The notes: generated by a model not told the origin, from the sequence alone. DNA of 64,000 bases from Chloroflexi bacterium TSY (GCA_019217005.1 JAHBNG010000004.1:62001-126000), one strand, 5' to 3'. Shown: positions 54,704 through 64,000, counted from the first letter of the stretch. Translations and numbers: made by a program.

Positions 54704-55950
54704 TTGGCATAGACGCATCACGTTCACTACGATCTAAACGAACAGGTACTGAGCGTTACTCACTCGAAATTATTCGACATCTTCTCGCTTTACCTGAGGC
54801 ATCCAAGCATCGTTGGCGACTGTACATTGATCAACCGCAGAGTAACGTCGATGAGGATGCCGTCGGTTGGGAGAGGTTTGTTTGGAACAGGCTTGATATC
54901 GATTTGATGTCAACACCTTTCGCAAGTTTCGTCGAAATTTGTCATCTGCCATCAAAACGGATCTGGACCCATCGCTCATTAGCGCGAGAAGTCATTGCAA
55001 ATCGACCGGATGTGCTTTTTGTTCCAGCCCACGTATTACCCTTTATTTGGCCTATCAAGAGAGCACCGACGAGTGTCGTGACCATTCATGACATTGGTTA
55101 CCGTCATTTTCCAAATACACATCCTCTTATGCAGCGTACGTATCTGAATTGGAGTACCCGCTGGAGTGTGTGGAGTGCGACTCGGGTGATTGCCGTCAGT
55201 CAGTCGACTGCCGCAGATCTACACAGGTTTTACGGAACATCTCTTTCTAAGATCGACGTAATTTACGAGGCTGTTGTTCCACCAAACGAAACAACAACTC
55301 TTGCGCAGAGTGATGTCGCATCTGATTTCACAGATGAATATCATATTCCTGGGGCAAACAGAACCTATCCTAGCCAGTGGCTCAAGGAGCGCTTCGGAAT
55401 CACCCGCCGATATGCTACGTATCTTGGATCAATTCAACCGCGCAAAAACCTGGAACGTTTACTAGATGCCTATGCGATTCTGGTGACTCAATATGACATA
55501 TCTTGGGATTTGGTTCTGGCAGGAGGACAAGGATGGTTATTTAATGCAATCTACCAAAAGAGAAATCAGTTAGGTTTGGACAATCGTGTACATTTGACTG
55601 GATATATCGATGAGCCCGACGCGCGTCGGTTGATGCGTCATGCGTTATTTTTCTGCCTTCCTTCTCTTTTTGAAGGATTTGGTTTACCAATATTGGAAGC
55701 ACAGAGCTTAGGAGTTGCAACAATGACAGCAAATAACTCTTCATTACCAGAAGTTGCTGGCGATGCCGCGATTTTGGTTGACCCCACTGATGTTGATGCA
55801 ATTGCTGATGCCATGTTGCGTTTGAGCCGTGATGAAGGCTTGCGGCAACGTTTGATTGCAGCCGGATATGAAAATGTGAAACGTTTTTCGTGGGAAAAGG
55901 CCGCGCGTGAGACGCTTGAGGTACTGAAGAAGGCTGCGGGAGAAGGCTGA
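54697..55950 (+). CDS. Glycosyltransferase family 4 (GT-B)
   Basis: A 417-residue glycosyltransferase. The N-terminal acceptor domain starts MLIGIDASRSLRSKRTGTERYS, with VVTIHDIGYRHFP and RVIAVSQSTAADL. The C-terminal donor domain carries LGSIQPRKNLERLLDAY, VLAGGQGW, VHLTGYIDEPDARRLM and FCLPSLFEGFGLPILEAQSLG, the E-x7-E-type nucleotide-sugar site. The start at 54697 overlaps the Sua5/YrdC stop. It likely acts in surface polysaccharide assembly with the WecG/TagA-type gene downstream. Confidence 0.93.
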   Translation: MLIGIDASRSLRSKRTGTERYSLEIIRHLLALPEASKHRWRLYIDQPQSNVDEDAVGWERFVWNRLDIDLMSTPFASFVEICHLPSKRIWTHRSLAREVIANRPDVLFVPAHVLPFIWPIKRAPTSVVTIHDIGYRHFPNTHPLMQRTYLNWSTRWSVWSATRVIAVSQSTAADLHRFYGTSLSKIDVIYEAVVPPNETTTLAQSDVASDFTDEYHIPGANRTYPSQWLKERFGITRRYATYLGSIQPRKNLERLLDAYAILVTQYDISWDLVLAGGQGWLFNAIYQKRNQLGLDNRVHLTGYIDEPDARRLMRHALFFCLPSLFEGFGLPILEAQSLGVATMTANNSSLPEVAGDAAILVDPTDVDAIADAMLRLSRDEGLRQRLIAAGYENVKRFSWEKAARETLEVLKKAAGEG

Positions 55951-55974
55951 GGCATAGCTCTGCCCGATTTGCAA

Positions 55975-56724
55975 ATGTCAAATTATCCAACCATTACGAT
56001 TTTGGATGTCACAATCGATTGTGTCGATTTTGCTCAGACGCTGGCCCAAATTGCGGAGTGGATGGAGGAACCTCGGAACGTTTGCCGCCAGATTTGTACA
56101 GTGAATCCCGAGTTTGTGATGACGGCACGGCAAAATCTGGCTTTTGCAGCAGTGTTGGAGCAAGCAGATTTACGGGTAGCAGATGGCGTGGGGCTTCTCT
56201 GGGCAGCGCGCTTACAGGGCCTACGATTGCGCGAGCGCGTAACCGGCTCCGACGGGATCTTTCGGATTTGTGAGAAAGCGGCTGAGCATGGTTGGCACGT
56301 CTATTTGCTGGGTGCAGCACCTGGTATTGCTTCAGGAGCGGCTGACATTTTACGTCAAAGATATCCTAATTTGCTGATCAGTGGCACCTTTAGTGGAAGC
56401 CCCAATGAGGACGAGTGGCCCGCTATACTTGAGCGCTTACAAACTGCTTCCACAGACATCCTTTTTGTTGCTTTTGGGCACCCACGTCAGGACCTCTGGA
56501 TTGCTCGACATCGAGCTGAATTGCCCGTTCAAGTTGCAATTGGGGTTGGTGGGGCATTTGATTTTGTCGCAGGCGTTATCCAACGTGCGCCGCTTTGGAT
56601 CCAATATCTTGGCTTGGAGTGGTTGTATCGACTCTGGCGTGAACCGTGGCGCTGGCGCAGGATCTTGTCAGTGATGAAGTTTGGGATATTGGTGCTTGGG
56701 GAAAAGGTTATAAGAAGAGGCTGA
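55975..56724 (+). CDS. WecG/TagA/CpsF family glycosyltransferase (GT26)
   Basis: A 249-residue protein of the WecG/TagA/CpsF family: CTVNPEFVMTARQNLAFAA, ADLRVADGVGLLWAARLQG, ERVTGSDGIFRICEKAAEHG, VYLLGAAPGIASGAADILRQRYP, VAFGHPRQDLWI and IGVGGAFDFVAGVIQRAPLW. The conserved Asp of GVGLLWAA/TGSD and the Gln of PRQDLWI fit the family. These enzymes add N-acetylmannosamine-type sugars to lipid-linked precursors of teichoic acid or capsule. The start at 55975 is a true ATG; the frame extends to a TTG two codons upstream. Confidence 0.94.
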   Translation: MSNYPTITILDVTIDCVDFAQTLAQIAEWMEEPRNVCRQICTVNPEFVMTARQNLAFAAVLEQADLRVADGVGLLWAARLQGLRLRERVTGSDGIFRICEKAAEHGWHVYLLGAAPGIASGAADILRQRYPNLLISGTFSGSPNEDEWPAILERLQTASTDILFVAFGHPRQDLWIARHRAELPVQVAIGVGGAFDFVAGVIQRAPLWIQYLGLEWLYRLWREPWRWRRILSVMKFGILVLGEKVIRRG

Positions 56725-57072
56725 CTACAAATAATATCCAATCAAAAGAAGAATTGCTTGAATCCCAAACGTCCAACCAAAAAGACGCCATGATTTGCGC
56801 GTACCCCAATGTCGGTAATGATATTCACCGGTCCCGACGAAGACGACGACCACGAGAATCGCCATTGTGGCAACGGTAAAATTGCTGATGGTTACACTAT
56901 TCCAATAGGAGCGACCATACGCCTGGAGCGGAGTGTCACGACTTGCGAACAATGTATAGATGCTCAGAACAATATCGCGAACAAGCAAGATTTCGTAGAT
57001 GCTGATAAGCGTACTGAGGATCCAGAGGGCGACGGCGGATAAAGCCAGACCAATCTGTTTCGCTTGGGTCAT
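56725..57072 (-). CDS. Small three-helix membrane protein
   Basis: A 115-residue protein with three predicted transmembrane helices (residues about 8-28, 64-84 and 97-113) and a basic loop (HYRHWGTRKSWR) between the last two. I do not recognise the family. Its ATG lies 4 bases after the stop of the oppF-type gene, so it is the last gene of the oligopeptide transporter operon; the stop abuts the convergent glycosyltransferase gene. Confidence 0.65.
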   Translation of the reverse strand: MTQAKQIGLALSAVALWILSTLISIYEILLVRDIVLSIYTLFASRDTPLQAYGRSYWNSVTISNFTVATMAILVVVVFVGTGEYHYRHWGTRKSWRLFGWTFGIQAILLLIGYYL

Positions 57073-57076
57073 AGAA

Positions 57077-58120
57077 TCAGCTTACCCCAACCAATTCCAA
57101 CTCTTCTGCCAAATGGCATGATACGAAACGATCGGGCTGCACTTCGCGCAATTGAGGTGTCTCAGTCTGACAGACATCTTTGGCATAAGGGCAGCGAGGG
57201 TGGAAATAACAGCCATCCGGTGGGTTAGATGGATCGGGAACTTGCCCTCGTAGCGGAACACGTTTGGAAGGATTACGCGGATCGGGTTTCGGGACTGCGG
57301 ACAGGAGCGCTTCTGTGTATGGATGCAGCGGGTTACCGTAGAGTTCTTCGGATGCACCCATTTCGACTAAGCGACCAACATACATAACGGCTACACGATC
57401 CGATATATGCTCGACAACGCTTAAATCGTGTGCCACAAATAGATAGGTGAGATCAAATTCTGTTTGAAGATCCTGCAAAAGGTTCAATGTTTGGGCCTGG
57501 ATCGACACATCGAGTGCGGAAACAGGTTCGTCCAGCAAGATGAGAGTTGGTTGTAGAGCCAGCGCACGCGCGACACCAATCCGCTGTCGTTGGCCACCCG
57601 AGAATTCATGTGGATAACGGTTCATATGCTCCCGACGCAGACCAACAGCTTCAAGTAGCTCTACAATCGCATCATCTGTTTTGGTGCCTTCATCTTTGTT
57701 GTGAATTTGAAGAGGTTCACGAATAATCTCCGATACACTCATGCGCGGATTGAGCGAGTTGATCGGGTCTTGAAAGATCATTGCAATCTCTTGCCGGACT
57801 AGCTTTAGCTCATCTTTAGGGAGATCCAAAAGATTGACCACTCGCTCATCGCCATTATTCCCTAGTAGCTTGCTGCGAAAGATCACTTCTCCATCTGTGG
57901 CGTCATAGAGTCGAATGGCCGTCCGACTCGCCGTCGTCTTGCCGCAGCCGCTTTCGCCAACAAGACCCAATGTTTCGCCACGCCGGATAAAGAAACTCAC
58001 GTCGTCGACGGCTTTAACGTTCCCCACAACCCGCCGCAGCAGACCACGGTGAATTGGAAAATACTTTTTTAAGTTCTTGACATCAAGCAGTATGTCAGTC
58101 TGTTCAGACGGCCGCGCCAT
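57077..58120 (-). CDS. Oligopeptide ABC transporter ATP-binding protein (OppF type)
   Basis: A 347-residue ATPase. Walker [16 protein letters not shown]-loop [11 protein letters not shown], signature [17 protein letters not shown] and Walker [17 protein letters not shown] are all intact. The C-terminal oligo_HPY extension ([25 protein letters not shown] with cysteines) marks the dipeptide/oligopeptide class. It is paired with the OppD-type protein encoded upstream (17-base overlap). Confidence 0.95.
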   Translation of the reverse strand: MARPSEQTDILLDVKNLKKYFPIHRGLLRRVVGNVKAVDDVSFFIRRGETLGLVGESGCGKTTASRTAIRLYDATDGEVIFRSKLLGNNGDERVVNLLDLPKDELKLVRQEIAMIFQDPINSLNPRMSVSEIIREPLQIHNKDEGTKTDDAIVELLEAVGLRREHMNRYPHEFSGGQRQRIGVARALALQPTLILLDEPVSALDVSIQAQTLNLLQDLQTEFDLTYLFVAHDLSVVEHISDRVAVMYVGRLVEMGASEELYGNPLHPYTEALLSAVPKPDPRNPSKRVPLRGQVPDPSNPPDGCYFHPRCPYAKDVCQTETPQLREVQPDRFVSCHLAEELELVGVS

Positions 58121-59216
58121 CTTTCACCTCGTTCATCATCGTTTCATCATAAAGCAGGCAAGAGGCAGAGTGTCCTTCGCCAACTTGCGTCAGCTGCGGC
58201 TCTTTGATATCGCACAGTCCTGGCATAAATTCGGGGCAACGGTTATGGAATGGACAGCCAGTTGGGATTGTAAATGCGTCAGGGACCATCCCCTCAATGG
58301 CCTCCAACCGCCCGCCGCGTACCTTGCCGATTTTTGGAATCGAGTGGAGAAGCGCTTTGGTATAAGGATGTTTGGGATCATAGAAGATATCATCAACTGT
58401 ACCACGCTCCACAATCCGACCGAGATACATCACGGCCACCTCTTCGGCCATCTCGGCGATTACGCCCAAGTCGTGGGTGATGTACATGATCGCCATACCG
58501 AATTCATCTTGCAACTCACGCATCAAGTCATTGATCTGAGCTTGTGTGGTGACATCTAGAGCAGTTGTTGGCTCATCAGCCACCAGTAAGCTTGGGTTGC
58601 AAGAAAGAGCGACCGCAATCATGACGCGTTGTCGCTGGCCGCCGCTTAACTGATGCGGATAGCTATGCACACGTTGCCCGGGCTGTGGGATGCCAACACG
58701 ATCTAACATATTGACTGCAATGTTGCGTGCTTCCGCGTCTGATACATCGCGATGCTCCTTGATCGCGTTTTCGACTTGAGTTGTCACTTTGCGAAACGGC
58801 GTTAAATGCAATTTAATTGCCTCACCAATGTGCACGCCGGCTGTATAGACCGGTGTCAGCGAACTCATTGGCTCTTGAAAGATCATGGCTATTTCACCGC
58901 CACGCAAACTGCGGACCTGGTCGCCGTCTGGGTCTAATTGCGTGATATCAATTGTTTGGATCTTCTCTGACCCATTCTGTTGTTGGCGTTGGTGAAAGAG
59001 AATCTCACCATTCACCACGCGTCCATTTTTTGCCAGCAGTCGCATAATCGCGCGTGCTGTCACCGACTTCCCCGAACCGCTTTCGCCGATAATGCCCAAT
59101 GTTTTGCCGCGCCGAATGGTAAAATTTACGCCTTCCAAAGCGCGTACCACACCACGGCGTACATCAAAATACACCTGCAGATTTTTTACTTCCAACAAAT
59201 TGTCGTGAACACTCAC
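58104..59216 (-). CDS. Oligopeptide ABC transporter ATP-binding protein (OppD type)
   Basis: A 370-residue ATPase. Walker [17 protein letters not shown]-loop [12 protein letters not shown], signature [17 protein letters not shown], Walker [17 protein letters not shown] and the switch His in [13 protein letters not shown]. It ends with an oligo_HPY tail ([25 protein letters not shown]). The start is GTG at 59216. It is likely the D-subunit because it precedes the F-type in the usual order. Confidence 0.95.
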   Translation of the reverse strand: MSVHDNLLEVKNLQVYFDVRRGVVRALEGVNFTIRRGKTLGIIGESGSGKSVTARAIMRLLAKNGRVVNGEILFHQRQQQNGSEKIQTIDITQLDPDGDQVRSLRGGEIAMIFQEPMSSLTPVYTAGVHIGEAIKLHLTPFRKVTTQVENAIKEHRDVSDAEARNIAVNMLDRVGIPQPGQRVHSYPHQLSGGQRQRVMIAVALSCNPSLLVADEPTTALDVTTQAQINDLMRELQDEFGMAIMYITHDLGVIAEMAEEVAVMYLGRIVERGTVDDIFYDPKHPYTKALLHSIPKIGKVRGGRLEAIEGMVPDAFTIPTGCPFHNRCPEFMPGLCDIKEPQLTQVGEGHSASCLLYDETMMNEVKDGAAV

Positions 59217-59305
59217 AATGCCTATACTCTCAAATTGCGCTCATCAGACGGAAGTGTGCAAATCAATCCCCTCCATCTGTGGATCATTTAAAATCTGGAT
59301 TGGCC

Positions 59306-60451
59306 TTATTGTCCGCCATACGGATCCATTGCATCTCGTAGACCATCACCCAGCATGTTGAAGCCTAGTACCGCTGTGATGACAAAGGGCACAGGGATCA
59401 AGAGCCAAGGGGCAAAACGAATTGCACGGACTGTTGAAACCTCTTGCAATAACACTCCCCAACTCGTCATTGGTGGGCGCAACCCCAAACCTAAAAAGCT
59501 GAGTGCCGTTTCTGCCAGAATCATGCCCGGAATCGCCAGGGTTGCAATCACGATGATATGACTGAGCGCACCCGGAATAAGATGCCGGAACATCAGGCGT
59601 CCATCGCTAGCGCCAAAGCTCTGTGCGGCTAATACATATTCTCGTTCACGCAAGGACAAGACCAGCCCGCGCACCTGACGCGCCAGTCCGCCCCACCGCA
59701 CAAAGGCCAGAATCATGGTCAGCATAAAGTAGACCCAAATCGGTGACCATTGAGGTGGAATCGCCGCAGCTAACGCCATAAAAAGCGGAATATCAGGAAA
59801 GGCCGATAGAAACTCAGTAACGCGCTGCACTACAATATCGGTGATACCACCATAATAACCAGAGAGTGCTCCCAAGACTGAACCGAAAAATAAGGTCAAA
59901 ATCTGGCCCAGCAGACCAATGAGCAGCGAAAGACGTCCTCCATACAAAATGCGCGATAAGAGATCGCGACCTAACCTGTCGGTCCCAAAAATAAAGGCAT
60001 ACGCATCAGGGGCCTCTGGATCGGTCCCATAGAGATGAATGTCTCCAGGAATCAGCCCGGCAAGTTTGTATGGTTCTCCACGAACAAAAAAGTAGAGTGG
60101 AAACTTCTGGGTCTTATCGATTTCGTAAAAACGCTTGCGCAGCACCATGTCGATCTTTTCTTCCAGACCATAGACAAAGGGGCGCATCTGAAAATTGCCC
60201 TCCGCATCAATAAACCGGGGCAATTGTGGTGGCGCCTCTGGAAAATCCGACTCAAATTCGATGGAATAGGGAGCGAAGAATTCAGCCCCTACAGCGCAGA
60301 CCAAATAGAAGCCAATCACAATCGTGCCGCCTATCAAGGCCAGGCGATTGCGCCGAAACCGCCACCAAACCAGGCTCCAATAGCCTTGGCTGATTTCTTT
60401 CCCTTTCCGGGTTGTTTGTGCCGACGTTGCAGTTGATTCAGCAACGGCCAT
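59306..60451 (-). CDS. Oligopeptide ABC transporter permease (OppC type)
   Basis: A 381-residue permease. An N-terminal OppC_N helix and about 120 residues of periplasmic sequence precede the BPD_transp_1 domain with about six helices. The coupling loop reads EREYVLAAQSFGASDGRLMFRHLIPGAL, the EAA motif of ABC permeases, followed by ETALSFLGLGLRPPMTSWGVLL, typical of OppC/DppC. It lies downstream of oppB with an 18-base gap. Confidence 0.94.
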   Translation of the reverse strand: MAVAESTATSAQTTRKGKEISQGYWSLVWWRFRRNRLALIGGTIVIGFYLVCAVGAEFFAPYSIEFESDFPEAPPQLPRFIDAEGNFQMRPFVYGLEEKIDMVLRKRFYEIDKTQKFPLYFFVRGEPYKLAGLIPGDIHLYGTDPEAPDAYAFIFGTDRLGRDLLSRILYGGRLSLLIGLLGQILTLFFGSVLGALSGYYGGITDIVVQRVTEFLSAFPDIPLFMALAAAIPPQWSPIWVYFMLTMILAFVRWGGLARQVRGLVLSLREREYVLAAQSFGASDGRLMFRHLIPGALSHIIVIATLAIPGMILAETALSFLGLGLRPPMTSWGVLLQEVSTVRAIRFAPWLLIPVPFVITAVLGFNMLGDGLRDAMDPYGGQ

Positions 60452-60469
60452 ATGAACCTCCAGAAGACA

Positions 60470-61456
60470 TTAATCGTATCGAATGCGCGGGTCAACCCAG
60501 ACCAACGCGACATCGGAGATGAGATTGCCGATTAGAACCAGACCGGTAAAGAAGACCAAAATAGTGCCAGCCATAAACATATCTTGTTTTTGCAGAGCAT
60601 TGACAAACAGCGGTCCCAAAGTTGGCAAATTTAACACAATCGCAACGAGCGCATTGCCCGTGATAATATTGGGCAGGGCTTCAGAACCTAAGATCACGAT
60701 AAGCGGATTAATAGCAATGCGTGCGGCATGTTTCCAATGCACAGTTCGTTGCTTAAGTCCACGCGCGCGAGCTGCCTCTATAAAGGGTTGTCCCAACGTT
60801 TCTAGCAAGTTGCCACGCATGATGCGGATCAAACCGGCTGTCCCTGTGACACTGCCAATCAGGGCCGGTACCCATAGATGCTTCAAAAGATCGACAAATT
60901 TACCGAAACTCCAAGGAGCATCGCGATATTCCTTCGAGAAGAGACCGATCACATCCTGATCAAGGTAAATGGCTACAACAAATAGAATGACAAGGGCGAG
61001 GAGAAAACCAGGAATTCCTAGCCCAATAAAGGTGATTGTCGTGAGAATTTGGTCGCCAAGTGAATATTGATTCACAGCAGCATAGACACCAAGAGGTATT
61101 GCGAGAGCCCAGACCAGGATCAAGGTGGCCAATGCCAAAATCACGGTCATCATTAATCGCTGTCCAATCAGTTCCGCAACGGGACGTTCAAATTCAAATG
61201 AATCACCAAAGTCCCCAAATGCGAATCGGGATGCCCATCCCCAATATCGCTCAAGCAAAGGTTTGTCTAACCCATAGCGGACTCGATACTCATCAATGCG
61301 CTGTTCTGCGCTTTTATCTCCCCGCGCCTCCAATTCGGCCAATTTCTGAGTCAAATAGTCACCGGGCGGCAATTCGATGACTAAGAATCCCACAAAAGAG
61401 ACGAGAAGCACCATAATGATGGCGTACCCCAGTCGGCGAATAATATATGCGAGCAT
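60470..61456 (-). CDS. Oligopeptide ABC transporter permease (OppB type)
   Basis: A 328-residue permease. The start MLAYIIRRLGYAIIMVLLVSFVGFLVIELPPGDY is the OppB/DppB signature, with a following periplasmic segment. Six helices carry the EAA loop FIEAARARGLKQRTVHWKHAARIAINPLIV and end VDPRIRYD. The binding-protein gene should lie just upstream but is now 2.3 kb away because a mobile element sits between them; oppB may have lost its native promoter or rely on a new one. Confidence 0.95.
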   Translation of the reverse strand: MLAYIIRRLGYAIIMVLLVSFVGFLVIELPPGDYLTQKLAELEARGDKSAEQRIDEYRVRYGLDKPLLERYWGWASRFAFGDFGDSFEFERPVAELIGQRLMMTVILALATLILVWALAIPLGVYAAVNQYSLGDQILTTITFIGLGIPGFLLALVILFVVAIYLDQDVIGLFSKEYRDAPWSFGKFVDLLKHLWVPALIGSVTGTAGLIRIMRGNLLETLGQPFIEAARARGLKQRTVHWKHAARIAINPLIVILGSEALPNIITGNALVAIVLNLPTLGPLFVNALQKQDMFMAGTILVFFTGLVLIGNLISDVALVWVDPRIRYD

Positions 61457-61517
61457 GTATGGCGCTCCTGAAAAAGAGTCTCAGTCGATCCGAATTTTTG
61501 CGGAGGAGGCGTTCTCT

Positions 61518-63583
61518 ATTACACGCAGTAGGCCAAAAAAGGGGTAAAATAACCCTAGGAGGCCAAAATGAACCAAGAATTTAGCGCCGCAGTAACAGGA
61601 TTCTGTGCCCATGTGAGAATGCTTTCTCCGCAAAGCGAAACTGTAAAACATTACGAAAGTGACCTAAATCAATTTGGCCAGGTGATAGAAAAAAGGCCAA
61701 GAGAGATAGGTCGCCAAGAGATAACGACGTTTGTAACGGCGCAACTCGAAGCGGGATGAGCAGTGCGACGGTCAATCGCAGAGTGGCAACGTTGAGCCGA
61801 TTTTCGACTACTTGGCGGATGAGGCAGAAGACGAAAGCTGGTCAAACCCGGTGGTGTGCGTCTACACCGACTGGATACAGGTTGCCATCTTCCCAGAGAT
61901 ATAGCGGAACGCATCGTCCGCCAGTTATGGGGGAGCGTGAGTCAAGGTCAGATAAGAGACCAAGTGATGTTGGCCTTGATGCTCGACGTTGGCCTGCGGG
62001 TGGGCGAAGTGTCGAAACAGAGATGGGCGATATTGAAGCTGCCATAAATCCGGACGAACTGTGGTCACTGCGCGTACGCGGCAAAGGGAACAAAGAGCGT
62101 CGAGTCTGGTTGACGCCAGAAACCACAGCGCTGTTGGTGAGCTATATGGATGAGCGTCCTGATGCAGTCGATAGCCATCTGTTTCTGACTCGTCGTCACA
62201 AAGGCATCAGTGTCCGCGGAATCCAGGAGCGCCTCGATTATTACCGTCAGCAAGCCGGACTCTCCGAGAACGAGGTCTCCTGTCATCGCCTGCGCCATAC
62301 CTTCGCCAGACGAATGGCAGAGTCGCGTATGCCACTGCCTAGTCTCTCATTGGTTGGGCCACAGTCAATTGAAAACGACCCAGATTTACATCGATGGTGC
62401 CAATCCTGATATGCGAGCCGACTATGAAGCTGCTATGGAGCAGTTGTCTCGCCAAGCCGCATGCTCGGATATTGAAGGAACGACATCTGCAATAGAGACA
62501 GAGAATACTGTGCCTTCTGAACATCGCACAGTGGAGCCAGCTGTTGGCATCTGTTTGTCCGCTGATGAGATCCGTCAACGTCTCACCTCATTGCCGCTCT
62601 GGCTTCATCAACCCATCATCTCATTACTTCTCCACCAGCAATTACGCTGGAAAGCCCTCTATCGGCGGGAACGAGCCCTTCAGTGGCTTGGCGAACTCCA
62701 ACGCGGTTGGCAATGGATGCTCGACCAGCGCATGCTCTCCAGCTTATCCGAACTAAGACGGCGCGATCTCCAAGACTACATCACCCACCTATGTGACTTA
62801 GAGTATTCCGTCCATACCATCAATCATTTTATTTGTACCCTCAAGTGTTTTCTGCATTTTGCTGAAGAATGTGGCCAGTCGATCGCTCCGGCTTTATATC
62901 GCATTCAACGTCTCAAACGACCCACTACCTTACCTCGTCCGTTGCGCCAGCATGAATTTGCTCAACTTGAACAGTTCGTCTTAAACTCAACGGCTCAGAG
63001 CCTTTCTCCTTCCGACCTCCTTGACCGTGCTTGGTTTCTTATTCTGGTTGATGCTGGGCTACGTATGGGCGAAGTGCAAGCTCTGCTCGTTCGAGATGCC
63101 AAATCCCATCGTGACCGTCGGTTGCCTGTTACCCAACGCACTGCTCTTGCCATCGATGCCCATCTGCAACATCGCACCGATGACCTGGCTACTCATTCCC
63201 CGCTTTTTACTACGCGATGGCTTACCTCTTCGAGCCAATTATGTGCGCAACCATCTTCATGCCTTTGCCGCCCAAGCTAACTTAGAGGGCGTCACTCCTC
63301 ATCGCTTGCGCCATACCTTTGCCACCCGTTTGCTCAACAGTGGCCTTATGCCCATCACTACCTTGCAGAAACTCATGGGGCACACTCATATCGATACCAC
63401 CATGCTTTATGCACAGCTCTACGATGAAACCATTCAGCAGCATTATTTAGCCGCTATGGCTTCACATTCTGTTTACGCTATCCCTGAACCTGACCCCGCT
63501 ATTTGGGGTCCCACTTTGGAGAATGCCTTTGAATCAACTTTTCAACAGCAACCACTTTAACTTTTATGTCTACTGCGTGTAAT
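61518..63583 (+). mobile_element. 2.07-kb inverted-repeat element encoding tandem tyrosine recombinase
   Basis: ATTACACGCAGTAG (61518-61531) and its perfect inverse (63570-63583) bound a single decayed recombinase gene. CTCT flanks both ends (61514-61517, 63584-63587) as a possible 4-base duplication. It interrupts an opp operon. Elements with tyrosine recombinases and inverted ends are known (for example RIT elements with three recombinases), but this one has two fused recombinase domains. Confidence 0.72.
61568..63560 (+). pseudogene. Tandem (two-domain) tyrosine recombinase, decayed
   Basis: Pieces in order: SAM-like core-binding N-terminus (MNQEFSAAVTGFCAHVRML...); ATVNRRVATLS; LDVGLRVGEV (first catalytic Arg); SLRVRGKGNKERRVWL (Lys hairpin); SCHRLRHTFARRM (His-x-x-Arg); LGHSQLKTTQIYID (His and Tyr). 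A second unit follows: SAM-like LRWKALYRRERALQWLGEL and YSVHTINHFICTLKCFLHFAE; LVDAGLRMGEVQALLV; then TPHRLRHTFATRLLNSG, LMGHTHIDTTMLYAQLYD. In the second unit about 15 residues holding the Lys hairpin are missing. The pieces fall in several frames, so multiple frameshifts disable it. Original length about 660 residues. Confidence 0.72.
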
Positions 63584-63618
63584 CTCTAATGCGGCTCTAC
63601 CCGACCCAAACCGGCGTT

Positions 63619-63674
63619 AGAGAATGCTCTCTCCGCGGGTACAAGACACATTTTGGATCTACTGAGTATAGAGG
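63619..63674. repeat. Family C solo repeat
   Basis: GAGAATGCTCTCTCCGCGGG followed by TACAAGACACATTTTGGATC and TACTGAGTATA is nearly identical to 32215-32270 and inversely matches the terminus of the 16847-17072 element. It adjoins the terminator of the binding-protein gene. Confidence 0.75.
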
Positions 63675-63677
63675 AAA

Positions 63678-63706
63678 AGGCGGGCGAAAAACCTTGCCCG
63701 CCTTAC
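63678..63706 (-). terminator. Rho-independent terminator of the binding-protein gene
   Basis: GGCGGGC and GCCCGCC with flanking AA/TT form a 9-base stem with a 10-base loop. On the minus strand it is followed by TTTTCC. It lies 37 bases after the stop codon of the gene at 63743. Confidence 0.75.
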
Positions 63707-63742
63707 CATTATTTACAACATAGCTAAAACCAGAACACTGTC

Positions 63743-64000
63743 TTACTGATCCATGTAGAACTGTTCGGGGTGGAGATTCCCTGGACTGCCGGGTGCCCAT
63801 GGCCCGAGAACACCCGTGTCAGGAATATTCTTAAAGTAATTTTTATAGACGACTGGCATGGGTTGATCACCAGCGGCCCCTAAAGTGAATGGACCTTCCT
63901 CGATGTGAATGCGAATGGCTTGCCACACTAGCTCATGACGCTTCTCTTCATCTGGTTCCGCTAAACCTGCATCATAAATGGCCTGCAAACGGGCTGCTGG
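63743..64000 (-). CDS. Peptide ABC transporter substrate-binding protein, C-terminal end (partial)
   Basis: The last 85 residues of a gene that runs off the right edge. AIYDAGLAEPDEEKRHELVWQAIRIHIEEGPFTLG, NYFKNIPDTGVLGPWAPGSPGNLHPEQFYMDQ resemble the C-terminal lobe of SBP_bac_5 family extracytoplasmic binding proteins, which deliver peptides to OppB/OppC. No in-frame ATG is present before the edge. It is on the same strand as the permease genes and precedes them, as in opp operons. Confidence 0.8.
   Translation of the reverse strand, partial: PAARLQAIYDAGLAEPDEEKRHELVWQAIRIHIEEGPFTLGAAGDQPMPVVYKNYFKNIPDTGVLGPWAPGSPGNLHPEQFYMDQ

Noticed and set aside
1..64000. tRNA or rRNA genes
   Set aside because: No cloverleaf with a TTCRA arm or rRNA-like segment was noticed in any gap; a covariance-model search would be needed to exclude short or divergent tRNAs.

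Overview
The window looks like part of the chromosome of a free-living, probably filamentous member of the Chloroflexota (inference). The evidence is a paired DUF1800/DUF1501 secreted module, long secreted proteins with Thr/Pro-rich linkers and C-terminal LPL(I/M) motifs, SH3b-repeat membrane proteins, clustered B12-binding radical SAM enzymes, moderate GC, and many intergenic palindromes and decayed insertion sequences. No rRNA, tRNA or CRISPR array was seen.

1-12.8 kb (minus strand): a tightly packed cluster with four cobalamin-binding radical SAM enzymes, five SAM-dependent methyltransferases (one FkbM type, one HemK-like with NPPY), a nucleotidyltransferase and a Wzx/MATE-type flippase. 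It resembles a biosynthesis and export operon for an unidentified, heavily modified lipid, glycan or natural product, and continues or ends just off the left edge. 13.3-17.1 kb: an M20 peptidase and a two-component system whose promoter implies a leaderless mRNA and autoregulation. 17.1-18.1 kb: a small antitoxin-like gene and a TumE/DUF6516-like toxin gene split by a 160-bp nested palindrome. 18.6-22.1 kb: the DUF1800/DUF1501 pair. 22.4-23.7 kb: a decayed IS630 element. 24.1-25.1 kb: a lipase gene with an internal TGA. 25.5-32.0 kb: a 2,196-residue secreted beta-helix, Calx-beta and cadherin protein.

32.4-36.1 kb: a UvrD-like helicase gene with a C-terminal helical-repeat region, broken by one frameshift. 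36.3-39.0 kb (minus): cyclophilin, hisH, a DUF402 protein and a nitrilase-like protein lacking the catalytic Cys. 39.3-45.9 kb (plus): housekeeping genes lspA, rluD-type, ftsY, prfB (with the classic +1 frameshift), tldD and a tldE/pmbA-type gene. 46.0-50.9 kb: an IS with a 4-bp target duplication, a PadR regulator with a leaderless promoter, and a xanthine phosphoribosyltransferase gene (xpt) cleanly split by a second IS with a 7-bp duplication.

50.9-56.7 kb: a membrane protein and an SH3b-repeat protein (minus), then a Sua5/YrdC protein and two glycosyltransferases (plus). 56.7-64 kb (minus): an oligopeptide ABC transporter (oppF, oppD, oppC, oppB, and the end of the binding-protein gene at the right edge). 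A 2.07-kb element with 14-bp terminal inverted repeats, carrying a degenerate tandem tyrosine recombinase, sits between the binding-protein gene and oppB.

The most promising leads are the radical SAM/methyltransferase cluster, the inverted-repeat element with tandem tyrosine recombinase domains, and the palindrome-split toxin. At least three dispersed palindromic repeat families recur between genes. All identifications rest on reading motifs; no database search was run.
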